54,231 nt of DNA from Vibrio anguillarum (GCF_001989995.2 NZ_JAHGUP010000052.1:1-54231), one strand, 5' to 3'. Counted from the first letter of the stretch, positions 23,329 to 33,944 are shown. The notes: generated from the letters alone by a model not told the origin. Program-made: numbers and translations.

Positions 23329-25323
23329 CTAATTTAGCATATCAACAGTGATCGCCACTGCTTCTTCTAAATAAACATCTGGAGTTTCATAATCTTTAGG
23401 CACATCTTGCAAGGTTTTATAGGGCTTCAAACCATTGGCGGCTTGTCGCATGTTAATCCGCGCCAAACGCAATTCATCTGCCTTGTCACTCTCTTGCTTA
23501 CGCACAGATTCATTGAGAGAAATTGTGTTGTCATCTTTCTCCGCTTTATACTTTGCAATATCCTCGTTAATGAAGCCGAACTCCATATCGTTGGCAATAC
23601 GAGCTTGATGCTGTGCAGATAACTTAGCAATCAGTTTTTCATTAGCTTGTAACTTGTCGTATTTAGCTCGCTCAATTTGATCCCAAGGAAGCGCATTAGG
23701 TTCAACGCTCTCACCGGTATCTTTTGCTTCAATCGCAGTGGGTAACGCAATATCAGGCACCACACCTTTATTCTGCGTACTACCACCATCAATACGATAA
23801 AATTTCTGAATCGTATATTGAACGTAGCCTAATTCTTTATCAAACAAGTCGTAGATATGATTCAACGAGCGATGCTGTTGAACCGTTCCCTTACCGAATG
23901 AGTTTTCGCCAACAATGATCGCTCGTCCATAATCTTGCATTGCCGCTGCAAAAATTTCTGAGGCTGATGCGCTGTAGCGATTCACCAATACCGTCATAGG
24001 ACCCTGATAACTGATTTTTCCATCCGTGTCACTATTAACGTTTACTCGTCCATAGCTATCGCGAACTTGCACAACCGGACCGCTTTCAATAAATAAGCCG
24101 GATAATGCCGTCGCTTCCGTTAATGCACCCCCACCGTTATTACGTAAATCGACGATCACGCCATCCACTTTTTTCTGCTTCAGTTCAGTCAGCAATTTGT
24201 CCGTGTCTTGCGCTAAACCGACATAGAAGCTAGGGACTTCAAGCACGCCGATTTTCTTGCCATTTTTCTCGATGATTTTTGATTTAACCGCTCGATCTTC
24301 TAAACGAATTTTGTCTCGAACAATAGTGACAACGTGACTTTTAGCGTCTTTACCTTCCGGCAAAACTTGCAACTTCACCTTAGTGCCTTTCGGGCCTTTG
24401 ATCAGTTGTACGACATCATCTAGACGCCAGCCGATAACATCAACCATCTCTTTGCCATCTTGGCCCACACCAATGATACGATCGCCTTCACCCAACTGCT
24501 TGCTATTTGAGGCAGGACCACCCGCAACTAACGAACGAATGATGGTGTAGTCGTCGGTCATTTGCAGTACAGCACCAATCCCTTCCAATGAAAGATTCAT
24601 TTCTGATTGGAACTGCTCGGCATTACGTGGAGAGAGATAACTAGTATGCGGATCAACTTCACGCGCAAAAGCATTCATATAAAGCTGAAATACATCTTCG
24701 CTGTGGGTCTGAGACAGACGTTTGATCGCGTTATTATAACGCTTGCCTAGCGTTTCTTTAATTTCCGGCCACTCTTTACCCGTAAGCTTTAAGTTCAGTG
24801 CATCATATTTGACACGTTGCTGCCATAACTTATCGAGCTCGGTTTTATCTTTCGGCCAAGCTGCTTTTGAGCGATCAAGTTCCATCGATTCATCGGCTTC
24901 AAATGTAATTTCTTTGTCGAGCAGAGAAAGCGCATATTGAAAACGCTCAAAGCGCTTTTGCATTGATAAGTTATAAACATCAAATGCAATTTGGTTATTG
25001 CCAGCCTTGAGTTGATCATCAAGTTGTGTCGACCACGTATGAAAGGAATCAATATCGCTCTGAGTAAAGATATTGCGGTTGTAGTCGAGCAGTTCGAGAT
25101 AACGATTGAAGATAGCTTGCGAGAAATCGTCATTCAAGTTGAAGTGTTTGTAATGAGAACGAGTAAAACGGGAAGTCACACGCTTACTCGCCGTTTCATG
25201 CTGCATTTCTGGGGCAAGAAGAGGTAAATCTTCTTTGCTAAGAGTGGCTTCTAAGGCCTGAACGGATGACGCTGCTAGCCATAGGCCAGCAGCGATCAAC
25301 GTTAATTTTGAACGGCATTTCAT
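23329..25323 (-). CDS. prc: Tail-specific periplasmic protease Prc (Tsp)
   Basis: The product is 664 aa with a signal peptide (cleavage near SVQA-LE, residue 23). This S41A serine protease cleaves C-termini of periplasmic proteins and, in E. coli with NlpI, the peptidoglycan hydrolase MepS. Residues about 235-320 form a PDZ domain (LEGIGAVLQ..GDRIIGVGQDG). The catalytic dyad lies in RYSASASEIF (Ser) and FGKGTVQ (Lys). The C-terminal DUF3340 region follows. The start is 17 bp after the proQ stop, so proQ-prc form an operon as in E. coli. A 12/13 matS-like sequence lies inside the gene at 24326. Confidence 0.97.
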   Translation of the reverse strand: MKCRSKLTLIAAGLWLAASSVQALEATLSKEDLPLLAPEMQHETASKRVTSRFTRSHYKHFNLNDDFSQAIFNRYLELLDYNRNIFTQSDIDSFHTWSTQLDDQLKAGNNQIAFDVYNLSMQKRFERFQYALSLLDKEITFEADESMELDRSKAAWPKDKTELDKLWQQRVKYDALNLKLTGKEWPEIKETLGKRYNNAIKRLSQTHSEDVFQLYMNAFAREVDPHTSYLSPRNAEQFQSEMNLSLEGIGAVLQMTDDYTIIRSLVAGGPASNSKQLGEGDRIIGVGQDGKEMVDVIGWRLDDVVQLIKGPKGTKVKLQVLPEGKDAKSHVVTIVRDKIRLEDRAVKSKIIEKNGKKIGVLEVPSFYVGLAQDTDKLLTELKQKKVDGVIVDLRNNGGGALTEATALSGLFIESGPVVQVRDSYGRVNVNSDTDGKISYQGPMTVLVNRYSASASEIFAAAMQDYGRAIIVGENSFGKGTVQQHRSLNHIYDLFDKELGYVQYTIQKFYRIDGGSTQNKGVVPDIALPTAIEAKDTGESVEPNALPWDQIERAKYDKLQANEKLIAKLSAQHQARIANDMEFGFINEDIAKYKAEKDDNTISLNESVRKQESDKADELRLARINMRQAANGLKPYKTLQDVPKDYETPDVYLEEAVAITVDMLN
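24326..24338. other. matS-like site inside prc
   Basis: GTGACAACGTGAC matches GTGACRNYGTCAC at 12 of 13 positions. Confidence 0.4.
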
Positions 25324-25340
25324 GCGTAGGAATTTCTCCT

Positions 25341-25970
25341 TTATGCGCGCAAGTGCTCCGCTTTCACAACCATTTGTAGGCCGTTGACAAGTTGAACGCG
25401 CACATCTTCCTTATTAACTTCAACAATGGTCGCAGCCATGTTTCCTTTACCCATGTTTACGTTCACTTGTTTGCCAGTGATCATTTCATCAGCATTTAAA
25501 GCGCGCGTCTCGACAGGTTTTTCAGCTTTTGGCGCTTTCGCTTGAGGACGACGAGCTTGTGCTTGAGGCTTTTTCGCTTTTGGCTGCTTCGCTTTTGCCT
25601 CTTCGCGTGCTTTTTGTCCTTGCTCTTTACGACGAGCCTGTACTCGAGCTTTACTTTCTGCCAATGCGGCTTGTGCGTGCTCTACATGTTCTTCTTCTAA
25701 CTCTCCACATGGGTTGCCATCAAGGTCAACACGAGTTGCACCTAGTTTAACACCATGTAGATAACGCCATGACGACGTGTATTGTCTTAACGCAGCACGC
25801 AGCTGTGTTTTACTTACTTTTGAGTCTTCGTTTAGGCGTTCAGCAAGATCTTGAAAAATACCAATTTTCAAAGGCTTTGCTTCACCTTCTAAAGTAAAGC
25901 ACTTAGGGAAACATTCAGCAATGTACGCAATAACTTCTTTGCTGTTTTTTAACTTTTCAGTGTTTTCCAT
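25341..25970 (-). CDS. proQ: RNA chaperone ProQ
   Basis: The product is 209 aa. The FinO/ProQ RNA-binding domain covers about residues 8-120 ([45 protein letters not shown]). A long Lys/Ala/Gln-rich linker follows (about 125-155), then a small C-terminal Tudor-like domain ending [12 protein letters not shown]. ProQ stabilises and matches many sRNAs and mRNAs. It is the first gene of the proQ-prc operon. Confidence 0.97.
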   Translation of the reverse strand: MENTEKLKNSKEVIAYIAECFPKCFTLEGEAKPLKIGIFQDLAERLNEDSKVSKTQLRAALRQYTSSWRYLHGVKLGATRVDLDGNPCGELEEEHVEHAQAALAESKARVQARRKEQGQKAREEAKAKQPKAKKPQAQARRPQAKAPKAEKPVETRALNADEMITGKQVNVNMGKGNMAATIVEVNKEDVRVQLVNGLQMVVKAEHLRA

Positions 25971-26069
25971 GAGGATTCCTGGTTTATGCGGTCTTTCCGC
26001 GAGGCATTAAGATAAATATGTTCGGTATTATAGTGACCTAAATGCGAAAAACCACAGGCAATGACCAAT

Positions 26070-26543
26070 TTATGCCTTGTTAGCGTGTGAATTGAGCAGC
26101 TTTTCTATCTCAATCATTAATTCTGCCATCCCTTTCTCATCAATTTCAGAAAAACGGCCAATTGTTGGGCTATCAATATCCAATACTCCCACCACTTGGC
26201 CATTGATAGAAAATGGCACCACCAACTCAGAATTGCTCGCAGCATCGCAAGCAATGTGACCAGCAAACTCATGGACATCATAAACACGTTGTATACGGTT
26301 AGTCGCCGCCGCAGTACCACACACACCTTTTCCTAAGGGAATGCGTACACAAGCTGGTTTTCCTTGAAAGGGACCGAGAACCAGTTGCTCTTCTTTTATT
26401 AGGTAAAAAACCACCCAGTTAAGATCTTCAAGCTCCATGTTAAATAAGGCGCTCAAATTGGCAAGATTAGCGATTAAATCCGTTTCAGATTCAACCAGTG
26501 CCACCGCCTGCTTGGTAAGACGGCGGTATTCTTCTATGTTCAT
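26070..26543 (-). CDS. msrC: Free methionine-(R)-sulfoxide reductase (GAF domain)
   Basis: The product is 157 aa, a single GAF domain (YebR/MsrC). It reduces free Met-R-sulfoxide. The three cysteines of the family are present (Cys65, Cys75, Cys99) with the E. coli spacing of 10 and 24 residues; Cys99 sits in HIACDAASNSE. It lies next to proQ, as in E. coli. It is divergent from the ABC exporter across 91 bp. Confidence 0.94.
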   Translation of the reverse strand: MNIEEYRRLTKQAVALVESETDLIANLANLSALFNMELEDLNWVVFYLIKEEQLVLGPFQGKPACVRIPLGKGVCGTAAATNRIQRVYDVHEFAGHIACDAASNSELVVPFSINGQVVGVLDIDSPTIGRFSEIDEKGMAELMIEIEKLLNSHANKA

Positions 26544-26634
26544 ATAAACTCAACGACCTTTTGAAAACGGAAGACATCTATTTTTGAACAGCGTACAATT
26601 TCTCACACGATAAATAGGATGCATTCTCATCATA

Positions 26635-28431
26635 ATGACTAATTCCAATGATACTATTAGCCGCTCTTGGGTAATAAAACAAGTAAAAAAACATCGACCT
26701 ACACTTCTATTTGCCAATGCGATCGCGGTTATTGCAACGCTGGTTAGTGTCCCTATTCCACTATTAATGCCATTAATGGTCGACGAAGTTCTGCTGAATA
26801 AACCCGCTTCTGGTTTGGCGATGATGAACACTATTCTACCGACATCGATGCAAAACCCAACAGGCTATATTGCGCTCACGTTATTGCTAGTAGTCTTGAT
26901 GCGTAGCGTCAGCCAAGCGCTCAACATACTTCAAAGCCGTCAATTTACTTTGGTGTCCAAAACCATCACTTACCAAATGCGCTGCAAAATGATTGATAAA
27001 TTAGGACGGATAAGCATCAGGCAGTACGAAACCAAAGGCAGTGGTGGTATTAATGCTCACTTAATCACCGACATCGAAACCATTGATCAATTCATAGGTA
27101 GCACACTCAGTAAATTTATCATCAGCCTACTGACCGTGTTAGGCACAGCGGGTGTTCTACTCTGGCTTGAGTGGCGTTTAGGGCTGTTTATTTTATTGGT
27201 CAACCCGATTGTGATTTACTTTTCACGTAAACTCGGAAGCAAAGTCAAATATCTGAAAAAGCGAGAAAACCAAGCGTATGAACGCTTTCAAAATCGGCTA
27301 GTCGAAACATTAGATGGCATTTATCAATTGCGTGCCGCTAATAAAGAGCGAGAGTTTCTCAATGAACTCAAACAGCAAGCCAACCAAGTCCGACAGAATG
27401 CAGACAAATATGCATGGCAATCAGAGGCTGCAGGGCGCGTCTCATTTCTCCTGTTTTTACTTGGTTTTGAGCTATTTAGAGCGGTCGCGATGCTGATGGT
27501 GGTCTTTAGCGACTTGACCATAGGGCAAATTTTCGCCGTTTTCGGTTATTTGTGGTTTATGTTAGGCCCAGTGCAAGAGCTGCTGAGTATTCAATTTTCT
27601 TGGTACAGTGCAAAGGCGGCCTTCCATCGCATTAATGATCTGCTTGCACTGGAGGAAGAGCCTCGCCCTATTTGCAAAATTAACCCATTCACAGATAACC
27701 GCCAGGTCGATGTTGAGGTTTCTCACGTTAATTTTGCCTACGATAGTGAAAAGAGTGTGCTCAACGATCTCTCGCTCACGATTCCGGCGGGTAAAAAAGT
27801 GGCGTTGGTTGGCGCAAGTGGTGGTGGGAAATCCACGTTGATCCAACTGTTAATTGGTGTGTATCAGCCCAATTCCGGGCAGATCCGTTTTAATGGTGCG
27901 ACCACTGAAGAGATAAGTTTTGATATTATTCGCGATAACATTGCCGTGGTATTACAACAACCTATACTATTCAACGACACCTTAAGGCATAATTTGACCC
28001 TCGGCGGTCAATATGCAGAAGAGGAATTATGGCAAGCGCTGCATATTGCACAACTGGATGATGTGACTGCGAATCTCAGTGACGGTTTAGAAACGCTAGT
28101 TGGCCGAAATGGTATTCGCTTGTCGGGCGGACAACGTCAACGTTTAGCCATCGCTCGGATGGTACTGAGCAATCCTAAATTTGTTATTTTGGATGAAGCA
28201 ACATCCGCGTTAGATACGGTAACTGAAGCGGCATTGCACAATGCTCTGACTGGATTTTTGAAAGGTCGAACTACTTTAATTGTTGCGCACCGCCTTTCGG
28301 CAGTGAAACAAGCCGATATGATTTACGTGCTGGAAGATGGTCAAGTTAGCCAAATGGGTACGCATCGAGAATTAGTCGAGCAAGATGGGTTATATCAGAC
28401 CCTTTATGGAAATCTCCAATCCTACGTTTAG
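26635..28431 (+). CDS. Type I ABC exporter (fused permease and ATPase)
   Basis: The product is 598 aa. The N-terminal 330 residues hold six membrane segments of the MsbA/ABCB type. The C-terminal ATPase domain has Walker A VGASGGGKSTL (near residue 395), signature LSGGQRQRLAIARM and Walker B FVILDEATSALD, plus the H-loop VAHRLSAV. It is a half-transporter and should work as a dimer. The substrate is unknown; lipid, peptide or drug export is possible. No peptidase C39 domain is present. It stands between msrC and letA, which adjoin in E. coli, so it is an addition to this block. letA follows after 31 bp and may be co-transcribed. Confidence 0.9.
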   Translation: MTNSNDTISRSWVIKQVKKHRPTLLFANAIAVIATLVSVPIPLLMPLMVDEVLLNKPASGLAMMNTILPTSMQNPTGYIALTLLLVVLMRSVSQALNILQSRQFTLVSKTITYQMRCKMIDKLGRISIRQYETKGSGGINAHLITDIETIDQFIGSTLSKFIISLLTVLGTAGVLLWLEWRLGLFILLVNPIVIYFSRKLGSKVKYLKKRENQAYERFQNRLVETLDGIYQLRAANKEREFLNELKQQANQVRQNADKYAWQSEAAGRVSFLLFLLGFELFRAVAMLMVVFSDLTIGQIFAVFGYLWFMLGPVQELLSIQFSWYSAKAAFHRINDLLALEEEPRPICKINPFTDNRQVDVEVSHVNFAYDSEKSVLNDLSLTIPAGKKVALVGASGGGKSTLIQLLIGVYQPNSGQIRFNGATTEEISFDIIRDNIAVVLQQPILFNDTLRHNLTLGGQYAEEELWQALHIAQLDDVTANLSDGLETLVGRNGIRLSGGQRQRLAIARMVLSNPKFVILDEATSALDTVTEAALHNALTGFLKGRTTLIVAHRLSAVKQADMIYVLEDGQVSQMGTHRELVEQDGLYQTLYGNLQSYV

Positions 28432-28462
28432 TGATTGGGTAACAATAAATTAGGATGATTGT

Positions 28463-29722
28463 TTGTCTCAACATTCAGCGCTTATTCAACATTCACAATC
28501 ACCTAACGGCGTGAGGTTGTGTCACGGCTGTGAATTGGCCGTTGATCTCGTCGAGGTTGAGCATGGAAAAAGTGCCTATTGTCCACGCTGCGGTACCCAA
28601 CTGTACCGCGGTGGATCTCCCTCTTTGTCTGGGGATTTAGCCGTTGCCATCACTTGCTTGTTACTGTTTATCCCCTCTCATTTTTTTGAATTCATCAGTA
28701 TTCGCTTGGTTGGGGTGATGATCCCCGCCACCTTGCCATCCGGTGTCTTTGCGCTGGCTGAAGAGGGCTTTGGAGCGCTCGCTTTATTGGTGCTATTTTG
28801 CAGCTCTATTGCGCCACTTTTAGTGTGTGGTTCCGTAGTGACCGCTCATATCGCCTTGCGTTATCGATGGTTTTATCTACTGCGTGGCTCACTGATCATT
28901 ATTCAGCGATTAAAAGCGTGGGTAATGATCGATGTTTTTTTAGTCAGCGTGGCGGTATCTTGTTTTAAACTTCAAGATTATTCCGACATTTTTATCGGTG
29001 TGGGGCTGTATGGTTTAGTCTTGCTGCAACTGGCAACCGTATTGTTAGCGACTCGAGTTAGCGTAAGGCGCTATTGGCAAGCGTGGCAGCCAGAGAATCA
29101 ATATGCCTTCGAGCGTAAAGAGGTGCATTGCCACCATTGCCATCTTTCACAACCAGAAAATACGCACTGCGTGCGTTGCGCGCAAAAATTATATCACCGG
29201 AAACCCAACTCGATACAACGAACTTGGGCCTATTTAATTGCAGCAAGTGTCGCTATTTCCCCCGCGAACCTGATTCCAATATCGATTTTAATTACCAACG
29301 GACAGCGATTAGAAGACACCATCTTCTCTGGTGTTGCGTCACTGATTAATAGTGGTATGGTCGGAATTGCAATCATCATTTTTGTGGCCAGTATAATCGT
29401 GCCTATTGTAAAAATATTCGGCCTGACCTATCTATTACTGGCGATTAAATTTAAGCGAACGGTTTACCACCGTCAGAGAATGAACATTTATTTCGCGATT
29501 AAATGGATCGGCAAATGGTCGGTAATGGATCTGTTTGTCATCTCAATTATGTTGACACTGGTTGATCGCGGTCAAATTCTCGACTTCACTCCCGGTTATG
29601 GAGCCGTTGCCTTTGGCTTGGTGGTTGTACTCACCATGCTCGCCACGGAAAGTATGGACCCAAGACTCATCTGGGATAATTACCCAGAAATCGCAGACCA
29701 AAACGAGCCTTCACATGAGTAA
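28463..29722 (+). CDS. letA: Lipid-transport membrane protein LetA (YebS, PqiA family)
   Basis: 419 aa from a TTG start supported by AGGA 7 nt upstream; no ATG in frame fits. It has two PqiA domains, each with four membrane segments. Each is preceded by a zinc-ribbon: Cys20, Cys23, Cys40 and Cys43 in the first, and CHHC..CVRC in the second. LetA is the inner-membrane partner of the MCE tunnel LetB and probably loads lipids. It overlaps letB by 8 bp. Position after msrC and before letB-rsmF identifies it as LetA rather than PqiA. Confidence 0.92.
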   Translation: MSQHSALIQHSQSPNGVRLCHGCELAVDLVEVEHGKSAYCPRCGTQLYRGGSPSLSGDLAVAITCLLLFIPSHFFEFISIRLVGVMIPATLPSGVFALAEEGFGALALLVLFCSSIAPLLVCGSVVTAHIALRYRWFYLLRGSLIIIQRLKAWVMIDVFLVSVAVSCFKLQDYSDIFIGVGLYGLVLLQLATVLLATRVSVRRYWQAWQPENQYAFERKEVHCHHCHLSQPENTHCVRCAQKLYHRKPNSIQRTWAYLIAASVAISPANLIPISILITNGQRLEDTIFSGVASLINSGMVGIAIIIFVASIIVPIVKIFGLTYLLLAIKFKRTVYHRQRMNIYFAIKWIGKWSVMDLFVISIMLTLVDRGQILDFTPGYGAVAFGLVVVLTMLATESMDPRLIWDNYPEIADQNEPSHE

Positions 29723-32354
29723 ACAAATTTCAAGCCAGCCCTCACACACTCCCGATGTTAAGCGAAATAGGGGCATCTCACCTTTGTGGATACTACCCAT
29801 ACTCACCATGGCGCTCGCAGGTTGGTTAGTCGTTAAAGCCATTCACGATGCTGGCGAACGAATCCAGATCTATTTTTCGGACGCACAAGGCTTAGTCGCA
29901 GGGCGAACAACAATTCGCTACCAAGGGCTCGAAGTCGGCATGGTAAGAGATATTAAACTGTCCGAAGGATTAGAAAACATCTATGTGGAAGCCGATATTT
30001 ATCCAGAAGCTACTCAGTTACTCAATGACAATACCCGATTTTGGTTAGTGAAGCCAACGGCCAGTTTATCTGGCGTTTCAGGTTTAGATGCATTGGTTTC
30101 AGGAAACTATATTGCGATTCAACCGGGTAACGAAAATAGTTCAGCTGAACACGATAAAGTGTTTAGTGCTTTAGATGGTGCACCTTCTGATCTACTGCCT
30201 AATCAAGGGCTTATCATTTCGCTAAAGGCTCGCGATCTCGGAGGTATTTCTGTTGGCTCACAAATCGTCTATAAAAAAATTCCGATTGGTGAAGTGTTTA
30301 ACTACAAACTCGATGACGATGCAAAGTCGGTACTCATTCAAGCCTCGATAAAAGACGAGTATCGCCACATTATTACCAATGAAAGCCGTTTTTGGAATGT
30401 CAGCGGTGTTGGTGCAAGCATTGGCTTTGAAGGTGTTGATGTCCGCTTAGAAAGTTTAAGTGCATTAATCGGTGGTTCAATTGCCGTCGATTCACCGGAC
30501 GGTGGGGAGCCTGTTGAACAAAATACCCAATTTAGTCTCTATCGCGATTTAAAAACCGCAGGGCGTGGTATCCCTGTGAAAATCACCCTACCCGATCAGC
30601 ATAATATTAACCAAACCGGTGCCCCCATCATTTACCGAGGAATAGAAGTCGGCCAAATCACGGAATTGCAGCTCAGTAAAAGTCACCAACAGATCATCGC
30701 CTCTGCCGCTATCCAACCGGCTTTTAGTGATATGCTCAATTCGGGAAGCCGTTTTGTGTTGGAAGAGGCCAAAGTCTCACTCTCTGGAGTTGAGAACATC
30801 GGTAATTTGATCAAAGGGAATTACTTGACACTCATTCCTGGCAAGGGCGAAAAGGCCAGAAGTTTCACTGCAATTCGCCAATTTGAATTTAATCAGTCAC
30901 AAGCAAAATCGATTGCTATCAAACTTACAGCGGAAAGCTCATATGGCTTAGATGCGGGCAGCCAGATTTTGTATCGAGGTATCGCGGTAGGTTCAGTAAT
31001 TGACGTAAAGTTGCAGCAAGACAGTGTTGTGCTCAATACGCTGATTGATGAAGAGTACTCATCACTCATACGCTCACAGAATCGTTTTTACATTACAGGC
31101 TCGGCCACCGCGGAGCTCACCGAATCAGGCCTTAATGTTTCGATCCCTCCTGCCAAACAACTGCTCGCCGGCTCAATCAGTTTCATCAGCGAAGGCGCTG
31201 AAAATGCGAGTAATGAATACCCGCTATATCAAAGTAAATCCTTAGCTGAGCTTGCAAAATATAATCAAAGCGGCTCACAGACACTGACTCTTTTTGCCGA
31301 CGAGCTTCCTCCCATCAATCCGGGCAGCCCGCTCCTATACCGTAACCTTCAAGTAGGCAGTGTTTTTGGCTTTAAGCTTACTAAAGAAGGTGTGAAAATC
31401 GAGGTCAAAATAGAGAATCAATATCGCCATCTGATTACGAATCAAACTGTTTTTTGGAACCGTTCTGGCGTCGAAATTAATGCAACACTTGCAGGCGTAA
31501 AAGTCAAAGCCGCTCCTTTAAAAACTTTAATTCAAGGAGGCATTGCATTTGATTCGTTGCAAGGCATTGATAACAAAGATCAGAATTTGTGGAAGCTCTA
31601 TGACAGCTACGATCAAACACGTAAGGCGGGCCAAGAAATCATCTTAACGGCCGATTCATCCTTTGGCATTACGCTAGGAACATCCATCAAATATAACAAT
31701 ATCACTGTGGGAGAGGTTGTTTCTGTAACACCCGATTTCAAGACAAACCAAGTTACACTCCAAGCGAGAATTGAGCCTAGCTACGCATTAGGCATTGCCA
31801 GAAATGGCTCTCACTTTTGGGTAGCGAAAACTAAGATTGGCTTCAATGGTGTTGAAAATCTGCAAAACTTACTCAGTTCCAGCATTGAGGTCCAACCTGG
31901 GTTTGGCGATGTGCAGTATCAATTTGAACTAGAAAAACAGCCACAACAAGCACTCGGTATTGAATTCACCTTACAAAGTGAAACACGAGGATCAGTGACT
32001 GAAGATAGCCCGGTTCTCTACCGTGAAATGGAAGTGGGCAAAGTAACCCATGTTGCTCTAGGAGACTTTGCAGACCGCGTCATGTTTACCATTGAAATCC
32101 AAAAAGAGTTCGCTTATCTGGTTCGCAGCAATAGCGTGTTTTGGAACACTTCTGGCGTCGATGTATCCATCGGTTTATCTGGTGCAAATATAAAAGCAGG
32201 CACGTTAGATAGCATCATGAAAGGCGGAATTACATTTGCCACTCCAGAGCAAAAACAGCTACAGCCTATCGCTAAACAAGACCAAGCATTTTACTTATAT
32301 CCTGAAGCCAAACCAGAATGGCGCCAATGGCGAACAGCCATACCAAAACCTTAA
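29715..32354 (+). CDS. letB: MCE-domain envelope-spanning lipid tunnel LetB (YebT)
   Basis: 879 aa (E. coli 877) from the ATG at 29715 overlapping the letA stop. One N-terminal membrane segment (about residues 23-40) is followed by seven MCE domains. Each is visible by a (L/I)xY(R/K).(L/I).VG motif: YQGLEVG, YKKIPIG, YRGIEVG, YRGIAVG, YRNLQVG, YNNITVG and YREMEVG. Stacked hexamer rings form a tunnel through the periplasm for lipid traffic between membranes. A terminator follows, separating it from rsmF. Confidence 0.96.
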   Translation: MSKQISSQPSHTPDVKRNRGISPLWILPILTMALAGWLVVKAIHDAGERIQIYFSDAQGLVAGRTTIRYQGLEVGMVRDIKLSEGLENIYVEADIYPEATQLLNDNTRFWLVKPTASLSGVSGLDALVSGNYIAIQPGNENSSAEHDKVFSALDGAPSDLLPNQGLIISLKARDLGGISVGSQIVYKKIPIGEVFNYKLDDDAKSVLIQASIKDEYRHIITNESRFWNVSGVGASIGFEGVDVRLESLSALIGGSIAVDSPDGGEPVEQNTQFSLYRDLKTAGRGIPVKITLPDQHNINQTGAPIIYRGIEVGQITELQLSKSHQQIIASAAIQPAFSDMLNSGSRFVLEEAKVSLSGVENIGNLIKGNYLTLIPGKGEKARSFTAIRQFEFNQSQAKSIAIKLTAESSYGLDAGSQILYRGIAVGSVIDVKLQQDSVVLNTLIDEEYSSLIRSQNRFYITGSATAELTESGLNVSIPPAKQLLAGSISFISEGAENASNEYPLYQSKSLAELAKYNQSGSQTLTLFADELPPINPGSPLLYRNLQVGSVFGFKLTKEGVKIEVKIENQYRHLITNQTVFWNRSGVEINATLAGVKVKAAPLKTLIQGGIAFDSLQGIDNKDQNLWKLYDSYDQTRKAGQEIILTADSSFGITLGTSIKYNNITVGEVVSVTPDFKTNQVTLQARIEPSYALGIARNGSHFWVAKTKIGFNGVENLQNLLSSSIEVQPGFGDVQYQFELEKQPQQALGIEFTLQSETRGSVTEDSPVLYREMEVGKVTHVALGDFADRVMFTIEIQKEFAYLVRSNSVFWNTSGVDVSIGLSGANIKAGTLDSIMKGGITFATPEQKQLQPIAKQDQAFYLYPEAKPEWRQWRTAIPKP

Positions 32355-32377
32355 AGGGTTAACCTTGATTCTTATAA

Positions 32378-32408
32378 AATGCAGCTGATCGGCTGCATTT
32401 TTTATTAT
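32378..32408 (+). terminator. letAB terminator
   Basis: AATGCAGC / GCTGCATT with a 6-nt loop, then TTTTT ATTATTTT. Confidence 0.9.
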
Positions 32409-32466
32409 TTTGATCTCATCACGATTCTTATATAATCCGGCCTCAACTCCCAGACGAGATACTGCT

Positions 32467-33888
32467 TTGCACGCCAATATAACCCTACCTGAACCTTTTC
32501 TTGCGACAATTGAAGCGATACTGCCCACACATCTAACGATGAGTGATTTTATTGCAGCTTGCCAGCGTCCTTTGCGTAAAAGTATCCGAGTCAACACGCT
32601 AAAAATCTCTGTTGATAGCTTTTGTCAACGCGCCGTAGAAAAAGGATGGGCTTTATCACCAGTGCCTTGGTGTAACACGGGTTTTTGGATTGAAGCCGAT
32701 GAGTCTGTCGTACCTTTGGGTAACACAGCCGAACATATGGCAGGGCTTTTTTACATTCAAGAAGCCAGTTCTATGATGCCAGTATCCGCTCTTTTCACTG
32801 GCGGTGAATCGTTCAATTCAGTACTCGACATGGCGGCGGCTCCGGGTTCAAAAACAACGCAAATTGCGGCGTGTATGGAAAATGAAGGCGTATTAGTCGC
32901 CAACGAATTTTCAGCCAGCCGTGTTAAAGTGCTGCATGCTAATATCGAACGCTGCGGTGTACGTAACAGTGCACTGAGCAATTTTGATGGTCGAGTCTTT
33001 GGCGGTTGGTTACCGGAACAATTTGATGCGGTGTTAATAGATGCGCCATGCTCAGGAGAAGGTACCATCCGTAAAGATCCTGATGCGATGAAAAACTGGA
33101 GCAAAGAATCTGTATTGTCGATTTCCACAACACAAAAAGATTTGATTGAAAGTGCGTTTCAAGCTTTAAAGCCCGGCGGTGTGATGGTCTACTCAACCTG
33201 TACATTGAGCACAGAAGAGAACCAACAAGTGTGCTTGCATCTAAAAGAAAAATATCCACAATCAGTTGAATTTGTTTCCCTTAGCTCATTGTTTGAGGAT
33301 GCAAAAGCAGCTATTACAGACGAAGGGTTCTTGCATATATTCCCTCAAACTTATGATTGTGAAGGTTTTTTTGTTGCAAAAATCCGTAAACTTAGCTCTG
33401 TACCCCACCCTGAAGTCAACAAACGCTTAGGTCAATTTCCTTTTGCGAAAGCCAACCTTAAACTCACACAAGAGATCGCGGATCAACTCATGAAAACGTT
33501 TGAAGTTGTGATCCCCGATGATACCAGTGTCTGGCTACGTGATAATGATGTATGGTTATTTCCAAACGCACTGGAACCTATGCTCGGCAAATTCCGCTTC
33601 TCTCGCATGGGGATAAAAATCGCTGAAACACATAAAAAAGGTTATCGCTGGCAACATCAAGTCGCTACATCATTAGCGACTGGTAACGAATCAAACTGTA
33701 TCACACTATCGATTGAAGAAGCGCGAGATTGGTACATGGGCAGAGATGTCAGACCAGCACTACAAACTGGCACTGGCGAAGTGCTGGTTAAACTCGGTAA
33801 CGATGTGATTGGCCTAGGAAAATGGGTAGGAAACCGCATAAAAAATGGTTTACCAAGAGAACTCGTTAAAGATAAAAATTTGTTTTAA
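32467..33888 (+). CDS. rsmF: 16S rRNA (cytosine-1407-C5) methyltransferase RsmF
   Basis: 473 aa if begun at the TTG at 32467 (HANITLPEPFL follows); this matches the E. coli start region. A longer frame from a TTG at 32410 overlaps the letB terminator and is unlikely. It makes m5C1407 in 16S rRNA. The SAM site is VLDMAAAPGSKTTQ. The two catalytic cysteines lie in DAPCSGEG and STCTL. The C-terminal PUA-like region ends NGLPRELVKD. A rare start codon and weak ribosome binding site suggest low expression. Confidence 0.94.
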   Translation: MHANITLPEPFLATIEAILPTHLTMSDFIAACQRPLRKSIRVNTLKISVDSFCQRAVEKGWALSPVPWCNTGFWIEADESVVPLGNTAEHMAGLFYIQEASSMMPVSALFTGGESFNSVLDMAAAPGSKTTQIAACMENEGVLVANEFSASRVKVLHANIERCGVRNSALSNFDGRVFGGWLPEQFDAVLIDAPCSGEGTIRKDPDAMKNWSKESVLSISTTQKDLIESAFQALKPGGVMVYSTCTLSTEENQQVCLHLKEKYPQSVEFVSLSSLFEDAKAAITDEGFLHIFPQTYDCEGFFVAKIRKLSSVPHPEVNKRLGQFPFAKANLKLTQEIADQLMKTFEVVIPDDTSVWLRDNDVWLFPNALEPMLGKFRFSRMGIKIAETHKKGYRWQHQVATSLATGNESNCITLSIEEARDWYMGRDVRPALQTGTGEVLVKLGNDVIGLGKWVGNRIKNGLPRELVKDKNLF

Positions 33889-33944
33889 CACGCCCCAAAA
33901 TAGGACAAAAATCTAGAAAACACGCGCACTTCTAGCGATAACAA

